Assembly: GCA_003508835.1 (NCBI GenBank)
Contig: PUFA01000092.1
Span: forward strand, 1,922,001 to 1,986,000
Length of the DNA stretch: 64,000 bases
Direction: 5' to 3'
Origin: Eonycteris spelaea
Lineage: Eukaryota > Chordata > Mammalia > Chiroptera > Pteropodidae
The notes under the pieces were generated by a model. The model saw only the letters and a program-made list of their open reading frames with translations. It was not told where the DNA came from and ran no database searches. The translations under genes were made by a program, and so were the position numbers. Positions 10,607 through 22,015 of this stretch are shown piece by piece (the stretch's first letter is position 1; the number at the start of each line of letters is the position of its first letter).

Positions 10607-11640
10607 AACATTGAATGAAAAGCCTCTGAAATATGGAGTTATATCCAAATTTCACTGTTTGCATTAGTCTCTTCCTTCATGTTGCATCTACTTATTTTGA
10701 CATTGTGGGTAAGGTGGTGACGTAAGAATCTGGAAAGTTTTCATCTCCAGAATCATGTGCTCTTTTTTTGGTAGACAAACTACTGTCCGCTTAGTGTTCT
10801 AGGCTTCTTTTTGCTTACACTGTTAGTTTGCCTCTGCAATTCAGGTAGGCAAAGGAAATTCTTGAGGTATTTCCATCACCATCAAAATCAGTGACTAACC
10901 AAGAATGGCTAGGAGTGGCAGGTATTACATGCCATGAGTACTGAATCTTTGATCTGGGGAGAATATGTTTATTACCTCTGATAAAAACCCAGTATCTTTG
11001 TATTTCTGGGCGCCTTGAATAAGTGCCTTTGTTGTTAATATAAGTTTCATCCTGTGTAGTTCAGACGGGGTTGCATTATCAGCCATATCTTAAGAAGGAG
11101 GGACATAACAGAGAGACAGAAGCACAAAGTTAGTTAGAATGTCATCTAAGGTGGCTCCCATCTCTGCATTGATCCTCCAGATAATATTTCATTTGGCAGT
11201 CAGCCAAAGATTACAGAATTAAACAAAAGGGCTGCCTCAAGGACTAGAGGGAAGGAGCAGCAGATGGAATCTGACAAAAGTTGATTGCAGAAGGGCAGGA
11301 CTGCAGGAAGGCATTTGTAGGGCCCGGGATGACAGTTTTAATGAGGATATGAATGACAGCAACCCAGGGAAGGAGGCCTTATATCCTCATCCATCTGCAT
11401 TATTTTCTTAAAGATCTTTTTGATGAATCCTGGTGTGGCAGAATTTGAGTGACCACACCTGCTTGTGGAGACAAAGCAGGTGAGCCTTTCTCCAAGAGCT
11501 CTTTCTGTCTCTCCTCCAAGTTCTTGGTAATATACATAGTGACACAGAAAAGACTGAACCAGTTCCCCCTGGAAAAGAATTGTAACGAACACTAGAAAAG
11601 CTGGTAATTTGTTTTTTTAATCTTAAAGGGGTCAATCTGC
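10607..11640. other. Unassigned sequence next to the TRAF7 relic
   Basis: No repeat family is recognised. On the minus strand, 11597-11416 gives one uninterrupted frame of about 60 codons that includes MYITKNLEERQKELLEKG and ends in TAA. An AG acceptor-like CTTTTCCAG lies near its start. It may be chance, an old exon or an unrelated retrocopy fragment. Confidence 0.35.
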
Positions 11641-11644
11641 ATGC

Positions 11645-13970
11645 ATTTTAGTTTTTTCATGGTTTGCACAGCTTTTATTAATCAGGAAGTAATCAAATCT
11701 ATATGCGGTCTAAAAACAGTAAAGACGAATAAAAAGAACACAGTCCTCTAGGGTAGGGCTGGAGGGTGGGCCAGGCCATGCTTATACCTGGCACCCAGAG
11801 AGAGGGGTTGGGCTACCTGGCAGCGGCAATGACAGGCCCAGGAGAGGGAGGCTTGCTGGGCATATGGCAGCGAGGGCATTGCCTGGCTGGGTGAGTTTGC
11901 GTACCTGTCCCACAGGACAGGCAGAGAAGCTGAGACTAATTGTATGGCCAGCCTGTTTCCCTAGGCAGACCCAGGAAAAGCCAAGGCCCAGCCTGGATTC
12001 TCTGTTGACAAGTCCAAACCTTCATAGTGCTGTCCACAACCCCTGAGAAGAGCTGGCCCCAGGACACAGCCAGCCTAATCACTCTGCCCTGGCGATGCAG
12101 CAGGGAAATGTTCATGCTCCAGACCCTGAGAGACTGTAGGCTGTGCTGAAGACTTTGGTCTGGTCTGGCAATGAGGTGACTGCCAGGGCATACTTGGTGC
12201 CCACATGGCCCATTAAGGTCTGCACTCGCTACCTGTCTTGCAAGTGGTTCTCCTAGGTACCTCAGACGATGTGGTGATTCCTTATGGTGACAGTAGATGC
12301 TGCTGCTGACATCTGCTGGACATGGATGCACTTGAGTGTCTGGATGCCCCAGATCTTGACTGTCTGGTAGGAGCTGCTGTATGGGTAGCTTTGGGTGGCT
12401 CCAGGGCCTATACCAGTAGCTGAGGCCAATGAGTTCCTTTAACTTTGGCTCACTGCCCACTACGTCCCAGACCTTGATGGCCTTCAGAGAGCTGCTGTAG
12501 AGCACGTTGTGCAAGGAGATCAGTGTGCACTCTCATTTTCCAGGCATAGATCTGTTCACTTTCTGCAGGTTCTAGATGTCCCACATGGTGATGATGCAGT
12601 TTACTGAGCCACAGTAGAGCTCTCACCCCTGGAGGCAGAGCGCCAGCACCATGCTGTCACAGCCCTTCAGCATCTTCTGGCATTTGTATGTGGTACAGTT
12701 GCTCCACACCTTGATGATCTTGCTGAAGAGCTGGTGAGGAGCAGGTCATCCATGGAACAGATGACAGGGCCCCGGTAGCCCATGAAGGTTTCTTTGCACT
12801 TAAAGATCTCCTGAAAGTCACAGGATCCTTGGGTGTCCATGTTCAGCTATGTATTGATGTGGGGTTCCTCATTCAACATGGATGCATCCCTCAGAACCAT
12901 ATGGTCCTCATTGAAATTGCTCTGGTTTTTGTCTAGAACATCAGACTTGAACTCAAGGATCTTCCCATATGGTTAATCTTTTCAAGAGTTTGATCAGCAT
13001 GGAAAGTATGAAAGCAATCTCCTGGTCCTTCTGGGCCAGAGCCATGTGCATCTGCTAAATGAATTTTTTTAGACTGTCCAAGCAGCATGTCCTCAGGTAC
13101 CTCTTGCATATGTCCTGGTACCCAGTGAATGTGTACTCCTACTTGGAATGGGAACACTTTATGTGATCATACTCCTTGAGAGGGGCCTATAGGTTATCTT
13201 AATGAGCAGTGGGCAGCTGGTGTTTTTCAGGCTCTTCGCCGGCTTGTAGTCACAACTGCCCTCACGGGCCTTCCAGCTACTGCACTTGATGGTGAAGGGG
13301 CACCCTTGGGGGCCTACTTCAAAGATGATGGACTTCCCAGCCCTCACCACCCAGATAGCCATGCCTGAAGTGGATGAAGAGTTCCCAGATCTGCTTGGCC
13401 ACTGCAGTGTTGTTTACCACGACTGTCAGCTTGATGTTGTCCCCAGGACACTTCTTTGACTTCAAGGTGCACCTTCGACAGAACATGTGCCCACATGTAG
13501 TGATTGCAGGGTCCTTGAACACACTGTAGCAGAGTTGGCAACAGCACTTCACCAAGGGCGGCTTAGCAAACACAAGTCTTTCTGGCTCCTCTTCATCTTT
13601 GGACATTGAGGGTGTAGAGTACAGGGATAGGCTGGACTCAGAGTTGGGGAGAGGCCGGAGAGGGCTGAATCAAAGTGGTGCAGGGTGCTGATGGGGTGCA
13701 AACTGTCCTTTTTGTCCCTATGGGAGTAGGCAAAGGTGCTAGAGGAGGAGGGCATATTTTGGTGCTGTTTTTGTGTGCTGGTTCCATAGGCTTTGCTGAT
13801 AGTGGTGACTGCTGAAAAGGAGGTCCGCAAGGTCATTTCCATTCTGGTCCCAGTAGTGATGCCTAGGGTGGGAAGGGCTGGTAGGCCCCCTGGAGAACTG
13901 GTTGTAGTGGGCACTTTTGCCCAAGCCCCTGCTCTAGAGAGACATCTTGTTGGTCACCAGCCACGTTTTC
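11645..13970 (-). pseudogene. TRAF7: TRAF7 processed pseudogene, near full length
   Basis: TRAF7 is an E3 ubiquitin ligase with an N-terminal RING, TRAF-type zinc finger, coiled coil and seven WD40 repeats. Here all parts follow each other without introns. The N-terminal region carries [20 protein letters not shown]. The RING lies at about 13439-13540 (CQLC, CGH, CRRC and KKCP present). The zinc-finger/coiled-coil region is about 12850-13320. WD40 repeats end in [10 protein letters not shown] at about 12008. A 3' UTR follows with AATAAA at 11674-11679 and an A-rich remnant. The start codon reads AGG (13928-13930). Frameshifts near 13860 and 13640-13690, plus stops further on, split the frame. 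The normal stop is lost: 23 extra codons follow WTC before a stop at 11936. It is an LTR-free retrocopy, probably made by L1, and cannot make TRAF7. Confidence 0.95.
11674..11679 (-). terminator. Fossil polyadenylation signal of the TRAF7 retrocopy
   Basis: AATAAA on the minus strand is followed about 15 bases on by an A-rich remnant (T-run 11652-11657 on the plus strand). It marks the 3' end of the copied mRNA. Confidence 0.75.
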
Positions 13971-14457
13971 AAAATAATTATTAGAACAAGGACAGACTCC
14001 TAAGAAAATCAATAAAGTATGTTGGGTGTCAGCAAGTTACAAATATTTCCTTCTATATAAAGTCATGATAAATGTTGTACTTTTATCAGTGACTTGAATT
14101 TTATAGGTACTAACCCAGTTTAAACGATGCTATTGAACGATTTTTTGAGGTCTGAATTCCGCCAGTACTCATTGGTTGCACACTTAGACGACCACCAAGG
14201 AAGAGTGAAAGGTTAGCAGGGTCAAGGGCTGCGAAGAGAATTAAGAAGATGAGTGCTGAGGAAACACTATGGGATTGGTGATAGGTGACCTTTGAGAGAG
14301 CATTTCAGTAGCATAATAGAGAAGGAGGTCAGCTTGCAGTGCATTACAGACTAATTGGGTAGTAGAAAAGAGACAATGAGTGAGACTTCTCTTTATATAG
14401 TCTAGCAGTGAAAGATGAGAGAGAATTACTTTGACAAGCTAGCTGGGCCAAAGCACA
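13971..14457. other. Unassigned intergenic sequence
   Basis: Nothing recognisable as a gene or repeat is seen. This is the flank upstream of the TRAF7 relic. I could not find a convincing target-site duplication pairing it with the 3' flank. Confidence 0.4.
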
Positions 14458-15050
14458 TTTTATTTTTTAGTTTCAAGTATACAGTACATTGGTTAGACAT
14501 TTATATAGTTTATGAAACGATCCTCCTGATTACTCTGTCTTCCCTCAGGCTCTGCACATAGCTGTTACCTTACTGCTGACTGCACTCCCTATGCCGTGCT
14601 CCTCATCCTTGTGACCATCTATCAACTACAAATTTGTACTTCGTTAACCCTTCACCACTTTCTCCTAGTGCCTCCCGTCTTCTGGTCATCACCCGATTTT
14701 CCTCTATATTCGTGGGTCTTTTTTCTATTTGCTTGTTCATTCTGTTCCTTAGATTCTGCAAGTCAGTGAAATCATATGGTATTTATCTTTCTCTGACTAA
14801 CTTATTATGCTCAGCATAATCACCTCTAGGTCTATCCATGCCATTGCAAATGATAAGATTTCTTTCTTCTTCTCCTTCTCCTTCTTCTCCTCCTCCTCCA
14901 CCACCTCCTCCTCCTCCTCCTCCTTTTTTTTTTTTTTTAAACCGAGTGATATTCTATTGTATATATGAATCATAACTTCTTTATCCAATCATCTGTTGAT
15001 AGGCATTTAGGTTACTTCCATATCTTGGCTATTTTAAATACAAAGCACAT
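14458..15050 (-). mobile_element. 5'-truncated L1, 3' UTR and ORF2 end
   Basis: The antisense L1 3' end starts 'TTTTTTAGTTTCAAGTATACAGTAC' and continues through 'TTAGACATTTATATAGTTTATGAA'. The 3' UTR/ORF2 text follows ('AGATTCTGCAAGTCAGTGAAATCATATGGTATTTATC', 'GTGATATTCTATTGTATATATG', 'CAATCATCTGTTGATAGGC'). The 3' end resembles bat-type L1. A CTT/CCT microsatellite interrupts it. Confidence 0.85.
14862..14939. repeat. Pyrimidine microsatellite (CTTCTC / CTC / T run)
   Basis: CTT/CTC units, then CCT units, then a T run sit inside the antisense L1 where the sequence normally reads 'TTCATTCTTTTTTATGGCTGA'. The tract is strongly purine/pyrimidine asymmetric. Confidence 0.95.
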
Positions 15051-15399
15051 TAAAAAATGTTTATGGGCAGAGCAGGAAGCACAGGAGAGAAATGTGCATT
15101 TGTAGCAGAGTTCAAGGCAGGAAGGGGATGTGGGTGGGGCACCAACTTCTTAGCACAAAATTCCCAGGGCAGCTGTTCTGTCTGCCTAGTAAGCACTTAT
15201 CCTGAAAAGAGGTTTCCAGAATTGCTTCAGTTTTGTAGGACTCAAAGGAGTTTCTGAGCTTGAAACACACAGGCATTTATTTGCCTATTATATCATCTAA
15301 AAGTGATACAATGCACACAGAGATAATGAAATGGAGTTACCAGTTCAATACCTTTTAAAACGATATTAGCCAAAAGATGTTAGCCAAAACACTAACCAT
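15051..15399. other. Unassigned sequence
   Basis: A short somewhat GC-richer patch (15057-15257) is open in one frame but resembles no known protein. No repeat is recognised. Confidence 0.35.
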
Positions 15400-15560
15400 A
15401 ATAAAAAACATTAGATAACTTTGTTTAGTTTATTCACATATTATACAGATTAGGCAGATACTATTATTATTTTGCATGTGAGGAAACTGAAGCAGAGGCT
15501 TAAGAAGTTCTGAATGTCTCATAGCTAATCAATGATTTCAGTCTAGTCTCTGATGACGAG
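15400..15560 (+). mobile_element. MIR SINE fragment
   Basis: The core reads 'ACAGATTAGGCAGATACTATTATTATTTTGC' and 'GAGGAAACTGAAGCAGAGGCTTAAG', followed by 'CATAGCTAATCAATG'. The orientation is plus. Confidence 0.75.
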
Positions 15561-16555
15561 CTGGGATCTCACACCGAGTAACTGTCAGTAAAAACATTGA
15601 GTGAGGCTTGCGACTTCAAATTTCAAAAGAGAATTCAACAACATCTGAATCTTACTTTACATAAGATAATGTCTATATCTCACTTTGAAATATTTTGGCA
15701 TAGGTATACATGTGCACACGTGTTTCTATGTGTTTGCCTGTGTGAATCTGAGCTACACTCTAGGTATGGCCAATTGCCTGGTCACAGCACATAATCCTTT
15801 AGGGGAGGGAGGGGATGGTTGACATTTAACAAAAAGGCCACATTTCAGAGATAGCTACTATAATCTTCAATAATCTTTAATTTCAATTAACACCAGATTT
15901 TAAAATATTAGCATAATGAAAGATAAATATTGTTATTTATTAATGAAATTAGTGGCTCAATAATTAGATAATGGATATTGGAAATGGGTATTCACTAGCG
16001 AGATTAGTGATAGAAAAAATTTGTGGATTAACTAAAATATTCTAGAAACACTTGCTGTCTTGGTATGAGTCTACTAAGTCATTCTTCACCATTTGGATAA
16101 AGTTAAAAGCTTGATCCCCAACAGTCCGGTGCCCAGCTATCTTTGGAGGATTCTTGTTGCCTTGCTGATGACCATTAAGGTAACTGAATTCTTCCTCTAA
16201 AATGTTATCACATCTGTTCCAAGGGAGCCTTCCATGCAAGGCATGATTGTAGCACCAATAAGGGATTTTACCGGGCTTACAGAACAGGCTATATGGTATA
16301 TTTGAGGTCTGTTTACTAAAAATGTTAACTTAATAATGGTCTCTACATGTGGAAGATTTTTGTCTAATTCTTTTATTAAAACTGGTAATAAGGTTGTAGG
16401 GAACTAGCAAACTCTCACTTTCAACTTCTGGTTCCCACTATTATCTACTAAAATTAACATACTTGCATTTAACCAAATTGACTTAGGTTAGTCAGAGTTT
16501 ATTTCTATGAGTTTCTTGTAAGACTTCCTTTTCCCATACCTAGAAAAATTACTTA
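15561..16555. other. Unassigned sequence with one short minus-strand open stretch
   Basis: No family is identified. A minus-strand frame at 16239-16042 is open for 65 codons and could be a fossil retroelement fragment, but I see no diagnostic motif. I do not call it a gene. Confidence 0.35.
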
Positions 16556-17040
16556 TCACTCTTGATATTTCCACCTTGACAACCTGATCCCTAGACCCCA
16601 CCTGTTTGCCCTCCAGTTTTACTAAGAAAATAGCCGTAGTAAGATAGGCAGGGCTTCAGCTCTCCTCATTTCCCATCATCAAATCCTCCAACCTACCTGC
16701 AACTGCCCTCACCTTTTGTCTTTCTCCTTATAACAAGGGAGAGAGTGGGGCTTTCCTTGTGAACAGTGAGTCTTTTCACTTAAGCTTAGTTTCTTGTCTT
16801 GCTTTGTTGCTTAAGGACTTCATTCCTTTGATTTGTCCACTCTCTTTTTAGTCAATTTCTCTCTTTATGCTAGATTATTCATATCAACATACAAAATACT
16901 CTAGCATCATCTTAGACCAAAAAAAATTATATTAATCCTTTAAAGTTACCATTCCATATCTTTGTCCCTTCACAGTAAAACTACTCAAGTCATCTATATT
17001 GATTGCTTTCACTTCCTCCCTTTATTCTCTCTTGATAAAC
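16556..17040 (+). mobile_element. Possible L2/CR1-type ORF2 (reverse transcriptase) fragment
   Basis: The stretch is C/T-rich, with 'CTGATCCCTAGACCCCACC'. The end 'TTACCATTCCATATCTTTGTCCC..CAGTAAAACTACTCAAGTC' looks like the degraded 'YRPIS..PF..K.LE' motif of L2/CR1 reverse transcriptases. Stops interrupt it. The call is weak. Confidence 0.35.
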
Positions 17041-17044
17041 TATG

Positions 17045-18150
17045 AAATAATTCAAACACAGAGAATAGTTAGGGAATAATAAAATAAAGATATATCAACA
17101 TACATAGCCACTGTTTAGCTTTATAAAATCTTAATGTTTTTCTATATTTGCTTTACCTTTTTAACGGAAATGTTAAGGTACAATTGAAATTCTTCTCGAA
17201 TGAATTCTCTCCCATCCCCAAAGGTAACCATTAACCATTAACTTGAATTTGGTGTTCATCATGCCTATATGTTTTTATATATTATCATGCAAGTATATAT
17301 CCACAACTGACAGACGCTATTTATTTTTACAAATTTTCAAATGTTACATAAGTAGTTTATTATACATGCCATTTTACAGCTTACATCTTTGGTCCACATA
17401 ATATTCTTCAGATTTATTCATTTTAATACATTAATTTATTCATTTTAATTCTCTATCATATTCCATTGAATAACTACTGTATACTTCCTTCACTACTGAT
17501 AGATCTTATACCAATTTCCATCCCCACCTACAATAAATCAGAAATTCTTATTTCTTCATATCCATGACAAAACTTGAATTCTCACACTTTTCTATTTTGC
17601 CAAACTGATGAGTTTGAACTGGTACCTCACAGTGATTTTAATTTGCATTTCCCTGACATCTAGTAAAGTAGATCATCTTTTCATATGTTTATTAGCTATT
17701 GGCATTTCTTCTTTTTGAATTGCCTAGTCATACCTTTTACATAGTTGTCTTAGCATCCTGAACGAATAAGTAGCCCATTATTTCTCCACTGCTTTGTAAT
17801 GTCACCTCTATCTTATACTATTTTCTGGATCGCTATGGTATTTCTTTAGTTCAATGGTTTATTTGCAGAATTCTGAATCAAGAGCACATAATCTTATTTA
17901 CTATAGCTTTATAATAAATGGTAGAGCATATCCTCCAGTATGTTCTTCAAAGTATTCATAGACATTTTTACCCCTTTGTACTTTCATATGAATTTTAGGA
18001 ACTTTACGGCAGGATCATGAAATCCTGGGGAGATTTTCATTGGAATTTGTTTGACTTATAGGCTAACTGAAATATTTTTAATCTGTAGTCTTCTTATTCC
18101 TAAACATGGCATATATCTTATTTCTCTCTACTGTACTTTAATCAGGCTTC
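17045..18150 (-). mobile_element. Old L1M (antisense), ORF2 end and 3' UTR
   Basis: The antisense text follows the L1M order: 'CCCATCCCCAAAGGTAACCATTAACC', 'TCTATCATATTCCATTGAAT', 'GTGATTTTAATTTGCATTTCCCTGAC', 'TTTTCATATGTTTATTAGCTATTGGC', 'ACTATAGCTTTATAATAAATGG'. About 1.1 kb is retained, with many disruptions. Confidence 0.85.
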
Positions 18151-18199
18151 TTTTCTCTATTGACTGGTTTGGTTGTCAAAATCACGAAAATTTCCACAT

Positions 18200-18360
18200 C
18201 TTTGCTGATCACCTGTGCACCAGCTCAGCCTTTCTAAATTCTATTTAGATGTCATCTTCTTAGAAAGTTCTTCCCTCATTACCCAATTTAAAGAGTCACA
18301 CAGTCACTTTTTTCACATTATTTTAATTCTCTACATAGCCCTTATCTCTAATATGACCTT
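18200..18360 (+). mobile_element. L2 3' part (copy A)
   Basis: The L2-like run 'TTTAGATGTCATCTTCTTAGAAAGTTCTTCCCTCATTACCC' is followed by 'CACATTATTTTAATTCTCTACATAGCCCTTATC'. It stops just before a second L2 fragment begins at an earlier consensus position. Confidence 0.65.
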
Positions 18361-18806
18361 TGCCAACTTCCTTGACTTATACCCCTTCCCCTTGCTCATT
18401 ATGCTTTCTATGATTCCTTGAACACATCAAGCTTTTTCTCATATTAGAGACTTTATACTTATTTTTACTTCTATCTAGAGTTCTAGATATTTGCATGACT
18501 CTCTTCTAATCCTTTAAGTTTTCATTCAACTGTCACCTCCAAAGAGAACTTCCACAATGACCCAATCTGAAGCTTCTCCCCAATTATTTTCACCTAAACC
18601 AACTGTACTGCCTCAAAAATTTGACTTCTGATTGGAAATTATTCTGTTGGCTTATGTGTTTGCTTATCTGTAGTTAATCTTTCCCTATCATCCTCTCCCC
18701 AGAATATATGCTATATAAGAGAACTGACTGTGTTTGTTTTGTGTATGTTAATACCAGAACACTGCCTGGCATAGAGTTGATATTCAGTAAATATTTGATC
18801 AATAAA
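18361..18806 (+). mobile_element. L2 3' end (copy B), following copy A head to tail
   Basis: The order is 'TTTGCCAACTTCC', then 'CATTCAACTGTCACCTCCAAAGAGAACTTCC', 'AATATATGCTATATAAGAGAACTGACTG', and 'AACACTGCCTGGCATAGAGTTGATATTCAGTAAATATTTGATCAATAAA'. These are standard L2 3' features. It repeats consensus sequence already present in copy A. Confidence 0.75.
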
Positions 18807-20175
18807 ATTAGCCATTCCATAGCCTAAGACTTAAAATTTTTTTAAATTACAGTTTACAATCAATATTATTTTATATTAGTGTCAGAGCCTAAGACTTTAA
18901 ACTCATAATTGTTTATGAAATTAGAATACCCTTACTTATGAATTGACATAAAGAAAAAATATAGGCCTCAGGTATAACAGAATGAATTATTAGAGTTGAC
19001 ACATGGCCTGGATAAGTTAATGAACAATTATTTATAAATATAATTTGGATGAATTAAATATAAATTAATTACATATAGATATCAAATAATTTTTAAATAA
19101 AATATAATATTTGACCTCACACATGTAAGCCTCATATTTACTATTTATAAAAACAAACAAGGAGATTAGAGAGGGACAAAATCATGGTAAGGGAAGATTA
19201 ATTTGCAATAAAGTTAGCACCCAAATTTCATGTAAAATGGTCAAAAATTTTATTTCTAAACATTTCAAAAGTCACTCCAAAAGAAAACTTTGATTGGTTG
19301 CATGATTCATGTTGTTCATAAGATAGAATAGGACAGTTCATCAGGAGAGGCCTGGGTATTCTTGTGGTTAAGCCTGGGGAGACTACTCCTGTACATTGTC
19401 ATAAAATAGTCTCCATCAATAATATTTGTACAGCTAACAAGGTGTGGTGTGCCATGGAATTCTTCTTTGTAATATTCTTCAATATATGCTAAAGACATAA
19501 TGCCCAAGAGCAGTTGAGTAAATTACTGCTGTAAGATGAAATAATCACATGGCCTAGTTCTTCAGTGATCCAGCTTAGCAGAATCCAGCCAGGATGGATG
19601 GCAAATCCTTTGGGTAACCCTCTGTAAATGTCATTTTGACAAATTATCATATATATAGGTATTGGCCAGAGGAAAATCTGAAGTTATACTCCTTCATAAG
19701 TATCTGGAGAGCAGATATTTTGTATTATTGGACAAGAGCAACTCATGTGCAATAACTATTCATTGAGCTGGAAATAAGAGTAACATTATTTTATGAAAGT
19801 CGAAGAGCCTAATGAGGAGATCTTAACCAAAATGAATAATTAACCAAGCCCCAGAATTTCATACCACAGGGTATGCCGACATGCTCATGATCCTATTTCC
19901 TGGATGCATTCTTTACTGATAGCCTGGATTTAAACCACAGATCAAACGCTCCTTCATAGACACAGACTTAACCAGTTTCAGAAATCTCAAATCTAGTTAG
20001 CCTTAAAAATCCCTGGACCTCTGCCCAGGTGTCCCATTGTGGAGACAGGGCCTCTTCAGAAATATTAGCAGCTCTTGGTTTCTGAAGACTCAGAAGTCTC
20101 TCTTTTCTTCCAAGCTTCCTTGACCACCACCCAGGCTGCATGCTTGTTTTTCTAGCTATTACTGTCTAATACTGG
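18807..20175. other. Unassigned AT-rich sequence
   Basis: No gene or clear repeat is seen. A 63-codon minus-strand frame (19507-19316) lacks recognisable motifs. Some of it may be fossil retroelement internal sequence, but I cannot support a family. Confidence 0.35.
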
Positions 20176-20250
20176 TTTGTTCATTCATTCATTCAACAAA
20201 TGTTTATTACACTTCTCAGGGTATCACATCTGGAAGCACAGGTGGCTATG
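20176..20250 (-). mobile_element. L2 3' end
   Basis: 'TTCATTCATTCATTCAACAAATGTTTATTAC' is the reverse complement of the L2 terminus. Only a short stretch is recognisable. Confidence 0.6.
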
Positions 20251-21020
20251 TTAATTTTGAGATTCCCATTAAGATGACCAAGTTGTACTGTTGTGTAGGC
20301 AGCTGGATAGACAACTATGAGGTTCTGAGGACAGGTCAAGCCAGGGATTTAGATGTATATTTTTAAAGACATAAGGTTACTTAGGAAGTGAGAATACATC
20401 AGTGGGTAGAATGAAATTATCAAAGTCCCATTTTTCTTTGAGCAACATTGGGGCTTGACCTCCGCTGTGGGACCCTGGCTGACTTCTGCCTCTCTGCACC
20501 TGCAGACTGTCAAGTACTTCTCTGCCTCAGCAGCCATTTTCCTAATTAAAACAGGCCTCCAAAATCTGTAGAAATACATTATACAGATTTTCTATCTTAA
20601 TTTACCTGATTTACTTGCTCGATTTAATACTTGCTCAATATATGAGAAGACAAAGGACAAAATCAGTACTCCAAAGCTCTTAAAACATCAATTCAAAACA
20701 GTCATATATGCACCCCCAGAATTCCCTGCAATATCTAATTCTCTATTAGGGCTTTTAAAGCAGGAAACAAGGCTCATTATGAGTCCTTCTGGGCTGTGGT
20801 TATGTTGAGTTTTTTTTATCTTTTTAACCTCTTTCAGTGGTAGATGAGAGTTTGTCATTGTTTTCCTATTTATTAATGGTGGGAGAAATAGCTTTTTAAG
20901 GCATGTAGTCCAATGACCCTCATATTCTGCTTTAACCTAGGGTACAGGTTCCCATAGAATAGGATGTATTTTGCTGGCACCTAATATGGTGTGAGAATAT
21001 GTTGTAGAGGTAAGTTTTTG
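20251..21020. other. Unassigned sequence
   Basis: No repeat or coding pattern is recognised. The patch around 20620-20860 is complex and unique by eye. Confidence 0.35.
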
Positions 21021-21026
21021 AGAGTT

Positions 21027-21056
21027 TTAAGAGATTACACAAAAGTAATCTCTTAA
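21027..21056. repeat. Perfect 12-bp hairpin
   Basis: TTAAGAGATTAC (21027-21038), a 6-nt ACAAAA loop, then GTAATCTCTTAA (21045-21056). All 12 pairs match. Confidence 0.95.
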
Positions 21057-21062
21057 GTTAGT

Positions 21063-21131
21063 AAAAATAATTATAACGAGCATTAACCATGTGGTAGACA
21101 CTATTCTATGTTTTCTGTTTCACTTAATCCA
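21063..21131 (+). mobile_element. MIR SINE 5' fragment
   Basis: 'TTATAACGAGCATTAACCATGTGGTAGACACTATTCTATG' and 'TTTCACTTAATCC' fit the MIR 5' half. It breaks off exactly where a MER20-like element begins. Confidence 0.7.
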
Positions 21132-21335
21132 GTGGTCCTGAAAGGGGATGTTAGCATTCTCTGGGGGCATTGTTAAAATTTGTGAAGCTGTTTTTGTTGT
21201 CTACAATGATTTGTGACAGGCCAGTGTTGCTAAACTTCCTACAATGCATATAGGGACTGTCCCACATAGTGAAGAATTGACTTCACTCAATTCTCACATA
21301 AGTGTCTCTAATGTTCTGTGGCCATTTCTATGGGT
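21132..21335 (+). mobile_element. MER20-like hAT-Charlie element
   Basis: It begins CAGTGGTCCTGAAA. It has 'TTTTTGTTGTCTACAATGA', 'CAGGCCAGTGTTGCTAAACTTCCTACAATGCATA' and 'GGACTGTCCCACATAGTGAAGAATTG', in MER20 order. The 3' end is unclear. It is non-autonomous and non-coding. Confidence 0.75.
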
Positions 21336-21864
21336 GAAATCCTATTTTTATAATTTTTGAAGCCTAGAACCTACTTTGGTTTTACATATAAACAGGAAGA
21401 AAATTTTGAATTTTTAAGATGCTGACATTTCCAAGAGTGTATCTATCATGTAAATTAAGATCAGAAGATCGTATTTTGTTTCATTTGGAACCTTATCAAG
21501 AGTTTTTCACTGTTTCGGACATTATGTCCCTGCTTGCAGTACATGGCTTGAAGTGGTTGTAGCTGCATTAATGGTTATTCCATGTATATGTGCAAGAGTG
21601 GGGCAATTTATTATACCTTCTAGAATAATGTTTGAGCATTTACTTATTAAAACATTTTATTACAAATTACCTTTCTTTTATTTCTTCTTTATATTAGAGT
21701 TAAGGGATTACATTATTTTTGAAAAGAATATCGTGGCAGACAGCACTATTCATGAATTTCATTTCAGAATGTTTAAGAGGATGTCACTAAATATTTGTAA
21801 TACAAAGAGGGTGTTGGACTGAGAACTACTCATGTATCTTCAGGACAGCCCAATAATGCAAGCG
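21336..21864. other. Unassigned sequence
   Basis: A plus frame (21553-21822) is open for 89 codons in very AT-rich sequence, with no motif and no homology that I recognise. I regard it as chance. Confidence 0.35.
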
Positions 21865-22015
21865 ACTATAGTTTTCTCCATTTTTGGGTCAAAAAAACAG
21901 GCATAGACTAGTTAAATAGTTATCCCAGGCCACACAGCTGGTAAGTCAGGAGGCCAGGATTTGGATCCAACATTCTACACTCCAGAGCTATAGTCTTAGT
22001 CACTGGTTTTCTGCT
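21865..22015 (+). mobile_element. MIR SINE 3' part
   Basis: The fragment reads 'CAGGCATAGACTAGTTAAATAGTTATCCCAGGCCACACAGCTGGTAAGTCAGG' and 'CCAGGATTTGGATCCAACATTCTACACTCCAGAGCTATAGTC', in MIR 3' order. Confidence 0.85.

Noticed and set aside
14797..14988. Minus frame with a long Glu/Lys run
   Set aside because: Translation of the CTT/CTC microsatellite inside an L1.
16042..16239. 65-codon minus frame with plausible composition
   Set aside because: No motif, no start context and no neighbouring exon. It could be a fossil retroelement, but it is too short to call.
19316..19507. 63-codon minus frame with plausible composition
   Set aside because: Same reasons: short, no domain and no supporting context.
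21553..21822. 89-codon plus frame rich in Phe, Tyr and Ile
   Set aside because: Explained by AT-rich composition. No homology recognised.
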